A stretch of DNA of 64,000 nucleotides from Paramesorhizobium leguminum (GTDB taxonomy: Bacteria > Pseudomonadota > Alphaproteobacteria > Rhizobiales > Rhizobiaceae). Every line of letters begins with the position of its first letter. The stretch's first letter is position 1. The stretch is taken from NCBI RefSeq assembly GCF_003217235.1, contig NZ_QJTF01000008.1, forward strand, positions 1-64,000. Reading direction: 5' to 3'. The notes under the pieces were generated by a model. The model saw only the letters and a program-made list of their open reading frames with translations, made no database searches and was not told where the DNA came from. The translations under genes and the position numbers were made by a program. Below are positions 8,362 to 17,359 of this stretch, one piece after another.

Positions 8362-9204
8362 TCACAGCCCGCCAGCCGCCGCCCGGAACATGATCCATTG
8401 GCGGCGCAGCGGTGAAATCTCGATAAGCTGCGTTGCCTCATTCCCGCCCTTGCGTGTGATCGCCTTTAAATAGGCAGGTACTAGCGCAATAGGCAGATAG
8501 GCGGGTTTGAGCGTGGCGGGCAGCGTTCCCCTGCCCCTATCGAACGCGGCAAGGTGTTCCCATGCCAGAGCGACCATGGCGGAAACGACGCGGTCGAGCG
8601 CGCCTTTGTCATTGCCGGCCAGCAACGTCTCACGACTGACACCAACCGCCTGCAAAATATCGGCCGGTATGAAAACCTGCCCTCGGCGGCGATGGAGTGG
8701 CAGGAGACGCAACAGGCCGGTCACGCCCTGAGCGACGCCTGCATGGCCGGCAAGCTCGGCGAAACGCGGCGCGGCATCACTATCGAGGATGAGGCTTGCG
8801 AGCTGGATCAGGGCTGATGCGGTCTCGCCGCAATAGCCCTCCAGATCATTGCGGGTTGGCATTGGATCGTCATAGAGATCGAATATCCGCGCCTCGCAAT
8901 AATTATCGAAGGCCGCGCGCGGGAGTCGATATTCCTCAATCGCCTTCAAAAGCGCCGCGGCGATGGGGTGTCCCGCCGCAGCGCCATGCTCTGTGCCGCT
9001 TACCAGATCGCGCCACCATTGCAGCCGCACTTCGCCGGGCAGCGGATCGTGCACCAGGTCACGGATGCGCGCTATTTCAACATTGAACGCATAGAGTGCG
9101 GCAAGGGACCCGCGTTTTTCCTCCGGCGCATAAAGCACCGAGAGATAGCGGTCGCGGTCCGCCTCGCGCAGGAGATCCATGCAGTGGGTTTCGTTGGCAT
9201 CCAT
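8362..9204 (-). CDS. Squalene/phytoene synthase family protein (NDUFAF6-like)
   Basis: 280 residues of the trans-isoprenyl diphosphate synthase fold. Visible motifs are READRDRYLSVLYAPEEKR at the N-terminus, LQWWRDLVSG, and YCEARIFDLYDDPMP. The aspartate-rich motifs of true squalene synthases are weak here. This subfamily resembles the mitochondrial complex I assembly factor NDUFAF6 more than carotenoid enzymes. Its stop-to-start distance from the Mth938 gene is 5 bp, so both lie in the yajC operon. No other carotenoid or hopanoid gene is nearby, which argues against a terpenoid role. The catalytic status is unresolved. Confidence 0.85.
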   Translation of the reverse strand: MDANETHCMDLLREADRDRYLSVLYAPEEKRGSLAALYAFNVEIARIRDLVHDPLPGEVRLQWWRDLVSGTEHGAAAGHPIAAALLKAIEEYRLPRAAFDNYCEARIFDLYDDPMPTRNDLEGYCGETASALIQLASLILDSDAAPRFAELAGHAGVAQGVTGLLRLLPLHRRRGQVFIPADILQAVGVSRETLLAGNDKGALDRVVSAMVALAWEHLAAFDRGRGTLPATLKPAYLPIALVPAYLKAITRKGGNEATQLIEISPLRRQWIMFRAAAGGL

Positions 9205-9209
9205 CGAAT

Positions 9210-9614
9210 TTATTCGACAGCGATGAGGGCAGCGGCGACCGCTCTGTCTTCCGCAAGCAGCACATTATAGGTGCGCACGGCGGCGCCGGTGCTCATCGGG
9301 TCAGCGGAAATGTGGTGTTCGCGCAGAACAGCGCGCAAATCCTGCGGCAATGGGCGCAGTTCTGTTCCCGTGCCCACGAGCAGAATTTCTATACCGCCCG
9401 CTTCCTCGACGATCCTGCCGATATCGTGGATGCTTATAATCGGCGGCGTCTTCGGCTCCCATCCGTGAATGCCTGACGGCAAGCACAGGATGGAGCCTTT
9501 ATGCGACATATCGGCAAAGCGGAAGCCGCCATTGCCATAGGCATCGATGGGCGCGCGGCCGGGGAAATGGGCAGCGCGAATCTCGATGCCCCCCTTGGAA
9601 CCTGAAATGGCCAT
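9210..9614 (-). CDS. Mth938-like domain protein (NDUFAF3-like, DUF498)
   Basis: 134 residues forming a single Mth938-like domain. HFPGRAPIDAYGNGGFRF is the family signature, followed by GSILCLPSGIHGW and VGTGTELRPLP. Mitochondrial homologs (NDUFAF3) help assemble respiratory complex I. Bacterial members commonly sit beside secDF-yajC, and here yajC lies directly upstream with an 18-bp gap, but no secDF intervenes. The start is ATG 9614, with only a weak ribosome-binding site in the short spacer, so translation may depend on yajC. Confidence 0.88.
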   Translation of the reverse strand: MAISGSKGGIEIRAAHFPGRAPIDAYGNGGFRFADMSHKGSILCLPSGIHGWEPKTPPIISIHDIGRIVEEAGGIEILLVGTGTELRPLPQDLRAVLREHHISADPMSTGAAVRTYNVLLAEDRAVAAALIAVE

Positions 9615-9632
9615 GCCGCGCGAATCCCAAAC

Positions 9633-9974
9633 TTATTTCTTGTTGTCGGCGACAGGCTCGCCCTTTGTCCTGACATCGCTGATAAGCGCACGCAGCATAC
9701 GCACTTTCACGCCTTCGGCGATCTCGGCCTCAACCTCATTGTCGTCGATAACCTTGGTCACCTTGGCAATGAGCGCGCCGGCAACCACGGTGTCGCCGCG
9801 GCGGATCGCCTTCAACATCTCCTCGCGCTTCTTCAACTGCGCGCGCTGCGGCCGGATGATGAGCATATACATCACCACGAAGATCAGGACGAAGGGCAGG
9901 ATGCTCATCAGCATATCCGGGCTGAATGGCGAGCCGCCGGTGGTCTGGGCGAAAGCCGGGGTAATAAAGGGCAT
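9633..9974 (-). CDS. yajC: Preprotein translocase subunit YajC
   Basis: YajC is a single-span inner-membrane protein associated with SecDF in the Sec translocon. The 113-residue product has a short periplasmic N-terminus (MPFITPAFAQTTGG), one membrane helix (MLMSILPFVLIFVVMYMLII) and the signature RPQRAQLKKREEMLKAIRRGD. A basic/acidic cytoplasmic tail ends in DNKK. GAGGAG lies 6 nt before ATG 9974; the longer frame to 10019 is not needed. SecDF normally follows yajC in related genomes, but the next gene here is the Mth938-like gene. Confidence 0.95.
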   Translation of the reverse strand: MPFITPAFAQTTGGSPFSPDMLMSILPFVLIFVVMYMLIIRPQRAQLKKREEMLKAIRRGDTVVAGALIAKVTKVIDDNEVEAEIAEGVKVRMLRALISDVRTKGEPVADNKK

Positions 9975-10109
9975 AGGGAAACTCCTCGTGCAAAACCTTG
10001 TTAGTCCAGCGCAATACAATGGTTATCGCCGGAAAGGCAACTGGCAATGCCTTACCCCGCACTTTTCGCTTCTGTAAGCGCATGATAAGTCATCGCTTCC
10101 GGGAAAGAT

Positions 10110-10985
10110 ATGCAGGGCATCGAAATGACCGAGGATACGCTGTCGCAAAAGCTCGACCAATTGATCGCGGTGCTGGAGCGCATCGCGCCACCAGCAATGA
10201 AGGCGGCCGATCTGACCGTTGCCGATTGCTTCGTCTGGACCCCTGAGCGCCTTGCGCTCGATCCCGTCACACACGTCAATCGTGTCGATATCTCGCTCAT
10301 CCAGGCAGTGGACAATGTGCGCGATATTCTCCTCGACAATACCCGCCGCTTTGCCGATGGCCTGCCGGCCAACAACGTGCTCCTCTGGGGCGCGCGCGGC
10401 ATGGGCAAATCATCGCTGGTGAAGGCGGCGCAGGCGGCGGTTAACGCTGAAAATCCAGACCGCGCGCCGCTGAAGCTCATCGAAATCCACCGTGAGGATA
10501 TCAACAGCCTGCCCTTGCTGATGAACAGCATCAAGAATACCCCCTATCGCATCATCCTGTTCTGCGACGATCTCTCCTTCGATCATGACGACACGTCCTA
10601 CAAATCCTTGAAGGCGGCGCTGGAAGGCGGCGTCGAAGGCAGGCCGGAGAATGTGATCTTCTACGCCACATCGAACCGCCGCCATCTCCTGCCGCGCGAC
10701 ATGATCGAGAACGAGCGCTCGACGGCCATCAATCCGTCGGAAGCGGTGGAGGAAAAGGTCTCCCTCTCCGACCGCTTCGGCCTTTGGCTAGGCTTCCACA
10801 AATGCAGCCAGGACGATTATCTGGCGATGGTGGATGGCTATGCTCAGTATTACGGCCTCGACCATGACAAGCCGAAACTCCATGCCGAAGCGCTGGAATG
10901 GGCGACCACGCGCGGCAATCGTTCCGGGCGTGTGGCGTGGCAGTTCATTCAGGATCTGGCGGGACGGCTTGGGAAGAGTATTTAG
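10110..10985 (+). CDS. DUF815 family AAA+ ATPase
   Basis: 291 residues. Walker A is GARGMGKSSLV near residue 95 and Walker B-like is IILFCDDLSF near residue 150. The DUF815 block LKAALEGGVEGRPENVIFYATSNRRHL follows. The family is conserved in many bacteria with no agreed role; the fold resembles DnaA/ClpX-type AAA+ proteins. It is transcribed divergently from yajC across 135 bp. GGGAAA lies before ATG 10110, and ATG 10125 is an alternative start. A conserved YATSNRRHLLPRDM stretch corresponds to the sensor region. Confidence 0.88.
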   Translation: MQGIEMTEDTLSQKLDQLIAVLERIAPPAMKAADLTVADCFVWTPERLALDPVTHVNRVDISLIQAVDNVRDILLDNTRRFADGLPANNVLLWGARGMGKSSLVKAAQAAVNAENPDRAPLKLIEIHREDINSLPLLMNSIKNTPYRIILFCDDLSFDHDDTSYKSLKAALEGGVEGRPENVIFYATSNRRHLLPRDMIENERSTAINPSEAVEEKVSLSDRFGLWLGFHKCSQDDYLAMVDGYAQYYGLDHDKPKLHAEALEWATTRGNRSGRVAWQFIQDLAGRLGKSI

Positions 10986-11058
10986 ATATACGAGAAGCGG
11001 GAAAGTTGTACGGCGCTATGCAATGCGGTATCGTAACCACAGCGAAAAGGTGTTTGCG

Positions 11059-11313
11059 ATGCCAATTACCACGCTTTCAAGCCACGAATTAAGTCGGCAT
11101 CTTGGCCGTGCCAGACGCGCGGCCAAGGACGGACCTGTGATCATTACCAATTGGGGCAAGCCTGCGCATGTCCTTATGTCGTTTGACGAATACAAACGCC
11201 TCACGGGCAAAAAGAAAACACTTGGGGAGTTGCTTGCGTATCCCGGAACGGAAGATGTCGAATTGCCTCTGCCGGATTGCTCGGAGTTGGCGAAGCCCAT
11301 TGATATGTCCTGA
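11059..11313 (+). CDS. Phd/YefM-type antitoxin, apparently orphan
   Basis: 84 residues. The N-terminus, ITTLSSHELSRHLGRARRAAKDGPVIITNWGKPAHVLMSF, is the typical Phd/YefM DNA-binding fold that dimerises and autoregulates. The C-terminal tail (LAYPGTEDVELPLPDCSELAKP) would normally wrap a partner toxin. AAGG lies upstream of ATG 11059. No toxin gene follows: downstream there are only a few codons and then the palindromic repeats at 11377-11580. So this is either an orphan antitoxin or a remnant of a former toxin-antitoxin pair. Confidence 0.8.
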   Translation: MPITTLSSHELSRHLGRARRAAKDGPVIITNWGKPAHVLMSFDEYKRLTGKKKTLGELLAYPGTEDVELPLPDCSELAKPIDMS

Positions 11314-11376
11314 TGATATCTGATCGCCATAAGCGCTGAGGTATTTGGGCATCGAGTGGATATGTCGGCCGGACAG

Positions 11377-11580
11377 CGCCCCCCCTCTACCCTCCTGAGC
11401 CTGTCGAAGGGCGGGCATCGCCGCCCCCTCCCTCCCCCTTGCGGGGAGGGTGGCCCGAAGGGTCGGGTGGGGGTGGTAAAGGCAGCGTGCTACGATTGTC
11501 ATTAGGCGCGCAATCGCAGCCACCCCCATCCGCCCGCTCCGCGGGCACCTTCCCCGCAAGGGGGAAGGAGGGTGCGAACC
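11377..11580. repeat. GC-rich palindromic repeat pair (CCCTCCCC..GGGGAGGG type)
   Basis: Two related palindromic blocks in inverted orientation: about 11424-11476 (CCCTCCCCCTTGCGGGGAGGG and flanks) and 11521-11578 (CCCACCCCCATCCG...CCCCGCAAGGGG). They resemble dispersed intergenic repeats of Rhizobiales. The 322-bp gap 11314-11635 between the antitoxin and thrS holds nothing else that I can recognise. Confidence 0.65.
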
Positions 11581-11635
11581 TATCGGCAGTACAGAGGTAC
11601 TGTCCCGCAGACGTTTCCGTTTACGCTCAATAATG

Positions 11636-13618
11636 CTAAGCGAGCGCCACCCCTCTCGCCCGCTTCACATCCGGCGGGGTCGCTTCATCGCCAAGCCGCG
11701 CAATTGCCTCATCGAGTGTCAGCGACTCCTGGTTCTGCGAACCGAGGCGGCGCATGTTCACCGTCTTCTCCTCCGCCTCGCGCTTGCCGCAGACGAGGAT
11801 GACCGGCACTTTGGCGAGGGAATGCTCGCGCACCTTGTAATTGATCTTCTCGTTGCGAAGATCAGCCTCGGCGACCAGTCCGGCGGCTTTCAGGCGGCGC
11901 ACGACATCCCGCGCGTAGTCGTCGGCATCCGAGGTAATCGTCGCCACCACCACCTGCACCGGCGCGAGCCATAGCGGGAAATGGCCGGCATAGTTCTCCA
12001 TGAGGATGCCGAGGAAGCGTTCCATCGAGCCGCAGATGGCGCGATGCACCATCACCGGCTGCTTCTTCTCCGAATTCTGGTCGATATAGAAGGCGCCGAA
12101 GCGTTCCGGCAGGTTGAAATCCACCTGCGTCGTGCCGCATTGCCACTCGCGGCCGATGGCGTCACGCAGCGTATATTCGAACTTCGGCCCGTAGAACGCG
12201 CCCTCGCCCGGCAGGATGCCGGTCTTGATACGACCCTCCGATTGCTCCTCGATGCGATCAAGCACATCCATCATGATGCTTTCGGCGCGATCCCAGGATT
12301 CATCGGAGCCGACACGCTTCTCCGGCCTGGTCGAGAGCTTCACCACCACTTCCTTGAAGCCGAAATCGGCATAGGTCGAGAGGATCAGATCGTTGATCTC
12401 CATGCACTCCGCGGCAAGCTGCTCCTCGGTGCAGAAGATGTGCGCGTCGTCCTGCGTGAAGCCGCGCACGCGCATCAGCCCGTGGAGCGCGCCTGATGGT
12501 TCGTAACGATGCACCGCGCCGAATTCCGCAAGCCGGATCGGCAGATCGCGATAGGATTTGAGGCCGTGCTTGAAGATTTGCACATGGCCGGGGCAGTTCA
12601 TGGGTTTCAACGCAAAGACGCGCTGGTCTTCGGCCTCGTCATCCGCGCACTGGACCTTGAACATGTTCTCCTTGTACCAGCCCCAGTGACCGGAGGTCTG
12701 CCAGAGAGAGGAATCAAGCACCTGCGGCGCGTTTACCTCCTCATAGGTGCCATCGAGACGGCGGCGCATGTAGGAAACGAGTGTCTGGAACATGCGCCAG
12801 CCCTTGGAATGCCAGAAGACAACGCCCGGCCCCTCTTCCTGAAAATGGAACAGGTCCATCTCGCGTCCAAGCCGCCGGTGATCGCGTTTCTCGGCCTCCT
12901 CCAGCATGTGGAGATAGGCGTTGAGGTCGTTATCGTTGGCAAACGCCGTGCCATAGATGCGCGACAGCATCGGATTGTTGCTATCGCCGCGCCAATAGGC
13001 GCCTGCCACCTTCATCAGCTTGAACGAATTGCCGATCTGCCCGGTCGAGGCCATATGCGGCCCGCGGCAAAGGTCGAACCAGTCGCCCTGATGGTAGATC
13101 TTGACGTCCTGATCCGCCGGGATCGCGTCGATCAACTCGACCTTGTAGCTCTCGCCCTTCCCGGCGAAGACTTCCTTTGCCTTGTCCCGCGACCAGACCT
13201 GCTTGGAGAACGGCTTGTTGCGCTGGATGATTTCGCGCATCTTCTTCTCGATGACAGGCAGATCATCCGGCGTGAAGGGCTCGTTCTTGGCGAAATCGTA
13301 ATAGAAGCCGTTCTCGATGACGGGGCCAATCGTCACCTGCGTTCCCGGCCAGATTTCCTGCACCGCTTCCGCCAGCACATGGGCCGCATCGTGGCGGATG
13401 AGTTCCAGCGCGCGCGGGTCCTCGCGGGTGAGGATTTCTACCTTGCCGGATGCGACCAGCGGCTCCGAGAGATCGCGCACAGTGCCGTCGACGGCATAGG
13501 CCACGGCTTTCTTCGCCAGCGATTTGGAAATGGATTCCGCCAGCTGGGCGCCAGTCATCGCGGCGTCGTATTCGCGCCTGGAGCCATCGGGGAATTCGAG
13601 GGAAACGAGGTTCGACAT
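11636..13618 (-). CDS. thrS: Threonyl-tRNA synthetase
   Basis: Charges tRNA-Thr and edits mischarged Ser-tRNA-Thr. The 660-residue protein has the N-terminal TGS domain ([18 protein letters not shown]), the editing domain with [10 protein letters not shown] (HxxxH), and the class II catalytic core. Motif 2-like [23 protein letters not shown], the zinc-site cysteine in MNCPGH, and a C-terminal anticodon-binding domain (PVQVVVATI...[19 protein letters not shown]) follow. AGGAAG lies just before ATG 13618. The gene is full length for the family and appears monocistronic. Confidence 0.97.
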   Translation of the reverse strand: MSNLVSLEFPDGSRREYDAAMTGAQLAESISKSLAKKAVAYAVDGTVRDLSEPLVASGKVEILTREDPRALELIRHDAAHVLAEAVQEIWPGTQVTIGPVIENGFYYDFAKNEPFTPDDLPVIEKKMREIIQRNKPFSKQVWSRDKAKEVFAGKGESYKVELIDAIPADQDVKIYHQGDWFDLCRGPHMASTGQIGNSFKLMKVAGAYWRGDSNNPMLSRIYGTAFANDNDLNAYLHMLEEAEKRDHRRLGREMDLFHFQEEGPGVVFWHSKGWRMFQTLVSYMRRRLDGTYEEVNAPQVLDSSLWQTSGHWGWYKENMFKVQCADDEAEDQRVFALKPMNCPGHVQIFKHGLKSYRDLPIRLAEFGAVHRYEPSGALHGLMRVRGFTQDDAHIFCTEEQLAAECMEINDLILSTYADFGFKEVVVKLSTRPEKRVGSDESWDRAESIMMDVLDRIEEQSEGRIKTGILPGEGAFYGPKFEYTLRDAIGREWQCGTTQVDFNLPERFGAFYIDQNSEKKQPVMVHRAICGSMERFLGILMENYAGHFPLWLAPVQVVVATITSDADDYARDVVRRLKAAGLVAEADLRNEKINYKVREHSLAKVPVILVCGKREAEEKTVNMRRLGSQNQESLTLDEAIARLGDEATPPDVKRARGVALA

Positions 13619-13736
13619 GGTTCTTCCTATCCAGTCCCGCCAACGAATGCGGGTGGTTGCCGTTCATGCGTATGAAATGAAGCTTGGCTTCTAATTCGTT
13701 TTGCCGAACCAGTAAAGGCGGGCGAGCATCCCCGTG

Positions 13737-13850
13737 GCCGTCATTCTCGGGCTTGTCCCGAGAATCTACCAGAAGGAAAAAGGTAAGCAACTACCGGCCC
13801 TAACAGATTAGACCACGGCAGATTCTCGGGACAAGCCCGAGAATGACGGC
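13737..13850 (-). repeat. ~113-bp palindromic element, copy 1 (inverted)
   Basis: 31-bp terminal arms, GCCGTCATTCTCGGGCTTG.. and its inverse, flank a ~50-bp core. Read on the minus strand, arms and core align along their length with 51798-51908, including CTAATCT and TTGCTTA blocks. The element therefore behaves as a unit and not as two chance palindromes. It sits between the DD-carboxypeptidase gene and thrS. Confidence 0.8.
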
Positions 13851-13897
13851 AGGGCAAGCGGCAATGCCGCGCTAGCACACCGAAACTATTCCAATCT

Positions 13898-15106
13898 CTA
13901 GTTTTGAATCGGCAGGCAGTCGATTTTCTGCCGCTTCAACTGCTCGCACGCCTTCTCGGCGGAAGCCGAATTCTTGAAACCAGCAAAGCGCACCTGATAA
14001 ACCTTGCGGCGTTTTTCAGCAGGCGAAATCACCGCTTTCAGTCCCGGAGCGACCTTGTCAACCGCGGGACGCAGGTCCGCCTGAAGCTTCTGCGCGCCGG
14101 CGAGCGTCGGCGGTGCGCCAAGTTGAATCGCCCACGCCGCGGCGGAAGCAGCGGCCAACGCGCCGCCATCTCCCTGCTCCACGCGGGAATCGTCGATCAG
14201 GCTGGCCACGACATCCACCTTCGGCTCAGCCACGGCATTCTGTTTGGCAGCGGATCGAGGTTTTGCCGCAGCCATGATTTGCTCCGGAGCGCCCGTCCCT
14301 TCCCCACCGTAACGCGTCAGCAGCTTTGCCATCTGATCGTCACGCTGGCGGGCCGATCCGGCACCGAGCACCACGCCGACCAGATGCTTTTTGTTAATGA
14401 CGGCGGATGAAACGAGGTTGTACCCCGACACATCGGTATAGCCGGTCTTGATGCCGTCCACTCCCTGATAACGGTACATCAGATTGTTGTGGCCGTTCAG
14501 TATCCTGCCTCGAAAGGTGAACGAGCGCTGCGAGAACAGCGCATATTGCTGCGGAAAATCGCGGCGGAGCGATATACCCAGCACGGCCATATCGCGGGCG
14601 GTGGTGAGCTGCGTCATCTTCGCCGTCAGCCCGGAAGGATTCACGAAGAATGTGCTCTTCATGCCGAGTTGCCGGGCGCGCGCCGTCATCAGGCGCCCGA
14701 ATGCTTCTTCCGAGCCGGCCATATATTCACCCAGCACCGTGGCGGCATCGTTTGCCGAAATGACGATCATGCCATTGACGGCGTCACGGACCGTAATCGT
14801 GCTGCCGGGCTTCAGATAGAGCTTCATACGAACCTTGGCAGCCGCATTTTCCGAAACCGGCATCTCATCGTCCCAATGCAGTCTGCCGGTCTTCAAGGCT
14901 TCGAATACAAGATAGAGCGTCATCATCTTCGCCAGCGAAGCAGGCGCCCGCTGCACATTCGCATCGTCCTGACCGAGAATTTGCCCGTTATCGGCGTCGA
15001 ATATCACCCACGATGTGCTTGCCATTGCGGCAGACGTACAAAGAAGGCTGGCTCCAAATGCAAAGGATGCGACGATACACGACAGGCGGGACGACAATTT
15101 CAACAT
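13898..15106 (-). CDS. D-alanyl-D-alanine carboxypeptidase with C-terminal SPOR domain
   Basis: Removes the terminal D-Ala from peptidoglycan pentapeptides in the periplasm. 402 residues. A signal peptide (to about residue 29) is followed by the S11 peptidase core with SLAK at 57-60, SAN at 117-119 and KTG at 220-222. A proline/alanine linker and a C-terminal SPOR-like domain (WAIQLGAPPTLAGAQ...VYQVRFAGF) come next; SPOR domains bind denuded glycan at division sites. I start at ATG 15106, since the frame to 15172 adds residues ahead of the signal peptide. A second enzyme of this architecture lies at 55077-56525. Confidence 0.9.
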   Translation of the reverse strand: MLKLSSRLSCIVASFAFGASLLCTSAAMASTSWVIFDADNGQILGQDDANVQRAPASLAKMMTLYLVFEALKTGRLHWDDEMPVSENAAAKVRMKLYLKPGSTITVRDAVNGMIVISANDAATVLGEYMAGSEEAFGRLMTARARQLGMKSTFFVNPSGLTAKMTQLTTARDMAVLGISLRRDFPQQYALFSQRSFTFRGRILNGHNNLMYRYQGVDGIKTGYTDVSGYNLVSSAVINKKHLVGVVLGAGSARQRDDQMAKLLTRYGGEGTGAPEQIMAAAKPRSAAKQNAVAEPKVDVVASLIDDSRVEQGDGGALAAASAAAWAIQLGAPPTLAGAQKLQADLRPAVDKVAPGLKAVISPAEKRRKVYQVRFAGFKNSASAEKACEQLKRQKIDCLPIQN

Positions 15107-15237
15107 ACTGGCTCGCGGAAATGTGAATGCGAAAGGTCGAATGCAGGCAAATTGCGGCTCGAAAAAGGCCACAGTGCTGCCTCTAATTTAGAGATGCATC
15201 AAGCATTGATACCGTTAATGTAGTTTTAAAGCGGCGT

Positions 15238-15609
15238 TCATCGCCGCGAAGCCGAACAGCGCCAATAGCGCCAGGGCAGATACCAGAGAAGGTCGGATCC
15301 AAGCTTTTCCGGCACAGGGTCCAGCCCATGCGTGCCGCCCGGGCCGCAGCGCATCACGCGGAACAATGCCATCCATCCGCCGGTCCAAAGGCCATGACGG
15401 GCGATGGCCTCATAGCCATATTCCGAGCAGGTCGGCAGATGGCGGCAGGAATTGCCGATGAAGCCCGATAGCGTCAGCTGATAGAGCCGCACCAGCGCCG
15501 TTCCGATGAGGCGGTCCGGTGTCTTGCGCCACGGGCCGTCGAAATTGCGGCTGTAGCGCTTGCGTGGAGCGGCAGCCGTTTCATGGGGATCGTCATCGTC
15601 CCGGCACAT
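15238..15609 (-). CDS. yidD: Membrane protein insertion efficiency factor YidD
   Basis: A small amphipathic membrane-associated protein thought to assist YidC-dependent insertion. 123 residues, longer than typical because of an extended N-terminus (to about residue 35). The core has the family motif CRHLPTCSEYGYEAIARHG and, later, RCGPGGTHGLDPVP. It is not near rnpA or yidC here, which is common in Rhizobiales. The start is 3 bp after the stop of the Fe-S scaffold-like gene, so the two form an operon. Confidence 0.92.
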   Translation of the reverse strand: MCRDDDDPHETAAAPRKRYSRNFDGPWRKTPDRLIGTALVRLYQLTLSGFIGNSCRHLPTCSEYGYEAIARHGLWTGGWMALFRVMRCGPGGTHGLDPVPEKLGSDLLWYLPWRYWRCSASRR

Positions 15610-15612
15610 GGC

Positions 15613-16056
15613 TCAAGCCGCCTCCGCGCCCTTCTTCTCGATCTGGCCAATGCAATCGACCACCGCGTCGAAAGTCAGCATGGTGGATGCGTGACGCGCG
15701 CCATAATCGCGGATCGGTTCGAGAAATTTGCAATCCTCGAAACGCCCCTCTGGCGGCGCGCCGTTCTCTTTCAGCATTTTCAGCATGGTTTCGCGCACTG
15801 CCTTCAACTCTTCCGCCGTCGCGCCGATCACATGGCGCGCCATGATGGAAGACGAAGCCTGACCGAGAGCGCAGGCTTTCACATCATGGGCGAAACCGGT
15901 GACGATGCCGTCACGCATTTGCAGGTCGACCGTGACGGTCGAGCCGCATAGCTTGGAATGGGCGGTGGCGGTCGCATCCGGCGCGTCAAGACGCCCCAGA
16001 AGCGGGATGTTTCCGGCCAACTCCAATATGCGCACGTTATAAATTTGGTCGATCAC
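15613..16056 (-). CDS. Iron-sulfur cluster assembly scaffold-like protein (NifU N-terminal/SufU type)
   Basis: 147 residues matching the IscU/NifU N-terminal fold. The characteristic cysteine contexts are CGSTVTVDL, VKACALGQASSS and FEDCKFLEPI. IscU-type proteins hold nascent clusters on three cysteines. This subfamily is divergent and sits away from any suf or isc operon, next to yidD and divergent from folE. The start is GTG 16056. Scaffold or zinc-containing accessory roles are both possible; the sequence alone cannot decide. Confidence 0.82.
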   Translation of the reverse strand: MIDQIYNVRILELAGNIPLLGRLDAPDATATAHSKLCGSTVTVDLQMRDGIVTGFAHDVKACALGQASSSIMARHVIGATAEELKAVRETMLKMLKENGAPPEGRFEDCKFLEPIRDYGARHASTMLTFDAVVDCIGQIEKKGAEAA

Positions 16057-16266
16057 AGCGCCCGGTCCTTCGTAATTTGTTAAATATCGTCGGTTCGCCG
16101 GCCTTTGATTAGGCGAATTTCAATCTATATAAGATACGTTCCGCAAGCGCCAAGGCATGAATCGCCGGCATATGCGCTACGGGACAGAACGGATGCCGAT
16201 ATGGCCCGTTCGCCATCAATACACCGCCGCTCTGGTCAGCGCATCGTTGTATTGTCCGTTTAACTC

Positions 16267-16286
16267 GTCTCCTCCGCGAAGGAGAC
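16267..16286 (+). promoter_or_regulatory. Leader hairpin just upstream of folE
   Basis: GTCTCCT and AGGAGAC form a 7-bp perfect stem with a 6-nt loop that ends about 5 bp before the folE Shine-Dalgarno (GGAG at about 16291). It could mask or expose the ribosome-binding site, but this is a single short palindrome and only a possibility. Nothing else is apparent in 16057-16266. Confidence 0.3.
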
Positions 16287-16300
16287 TACGGGAGATACTG

Positions 16301-16927
16301 ATGGACGCTATTTTGAACCTCCGTGAAAACGCCGCGCGCCAGGGGGAAAAGACCTTGACACGCCCGACACGCGAGGAAGCCGAAGCCGCCGTTCGCACCC
16401 TGCTTTTGTGGGCCGGAGAGAACCCGGACCGCGAAGGCCTGCTTGACACGCCGAAGCGTGTCGCGAAATCCTATGGCGAGCTGTTTTCCGGCTATAACGA
16501 ATCCCCTGAAGAGGTGCTGGGCACCACTTTCGAGGAAGTTTCGGGGTACAACGACCCGGTTCTGGTGAAGGATATCCCCTTCTTCTCGCACTGCGAACAC
16601 CATATGGTGCCGATCATCGGCAAGGCGCATATCGCCTATCTGCCGGATGACCGGGTCGTCGGGCTTTCCAAGATCGGCCGCCTCGTGGATGTCTTCGGCC
16701 GCCGCCTGCAGACGCAGGAGAGCATCACCGCGCAGATTGCCGACGCCATGGACACCATCCTGCACCCGCGCGGCGTTGCCGTCATGATCGAGGCCGAGCA
16801 TCTGTGCATGTCGATGCGCGGCGTGAAGAAGCAGGGCTCGACCACTATCACCACCACCTTCCGGGGCACCTATCGCGATGACGCGAATGCGCAAGCGCGC
16901 TTCATGACCATGATACGGCTGGGTTGA
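16301..16927 (+). CDS. folE: GTP cyclohydrolase I
   Basis: Converts GTP to 7,8-dihydroneopterin triphosphate, the first step of folate synthesis. 208 residues. Zinc ligands and catalytic residues are visible in [22 protein letters not shown] (Cys, His-His) and [17 protein letters not shown] (second Cys). [20 protein letters not shown] is the family signature. ATG 16301 follows GGAG at an 8-nt distance; the upstream frame to 16157 is not supported. hisI starts one base after its stop, so the two form an operon although their pathways differ. Confidence 0.97.
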   Translation: MDAILNLRENAARQGEKTLTRPTREEAEAAVRTLLLWAGENPDREGLLDTPKRVAKSYGELFSGYNESPEEVLGTTFEEVSGYNDPVLVKDIPFFSHCEHHMVPIIGKAHIAYLPDDRVVGLSKIGRLVDVFGRRLQTQESITAQIADAMDTILHPRGVAVMIEAEHLCMSMRGVKKQGSTTITTTFRGTYRDDANAQARFMTMIRLG

Positions 16928-16928
16928 A

Positions 16929-17339
16929 ATGAACCCTGTTTTTTCCGGGTTCATCGCCGACAAAGCCGAAAATGAAGAAGGCGCGGTCTTCGCGCCACGC
17001 TTCGATGCCGCAGGCCTCATCACCGCTATTGTCACCGACGCGGACGATGGAATGCTGCTCATGGTCGCCCACATGAACGCGGAGGCGCTGCGCCTGACGC
17101 TTGAAACGGGTATCGCGCATTATTGGTCCCGCTCGCGTGAAGTCCTGTGGAAGAAGGGCGAAACATCCGGCAATCTCCAAACGGTAGTGGAAATGCGCAC
17201 GGACTGCGACCAGGACGCCCTTTGGCTTGAGGTTCGGGTCGCCGGAGATGGACCAACCTGCCATACGGGGCGCCGCTCCTGCTTCTATCGTGTTGTCTCA
17301 ATGGAGAATGGCAAAGCAACGCTGGGCATGGACGATTAA
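16929..17339 (+). CDS. hisI: Phosphoribosyl-AMP cyclohydrolase
   Basis: Opens the purine ring of PR-AMP in the third step of histidine synthesis. 136 residues. [19 protein letters not shown] (metal-binding aspartates and cysteine) and [11 protein letters not shown] (zinc cysteines) are all present. It is a stand-alone cyclohydrolase with no HisE fusion. The start codon lies one base after the folE stop, so translation is likely coupled. Folate and histidine pathways both use GTP- or purine-derived rings, and this pairing recurs in Rhizobiales. Confidence 0.96.
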   Translation: MNPVFSGFIADKAENEEGAVFAPRFDAAGLITAIVTDADDGMLLMVAHMNAEALRLTLETGIAHYWSRSREVLWKKGETSGNLQTVVEMRTDCDQDALWLEVRVAGDGPTCHTGRRSCFYRVVSMENGKATLGMDD

Positions 17340-17359
17340 CTTCCAGTTCCGCCATCAAA

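Noticed and set aside
11314-11635. Toxin gene after the Phd antitoxin
   Set aside because: All frames are broken by stops within a few codons or run into palindromic repeats; no PIN or RelE motif is seen.
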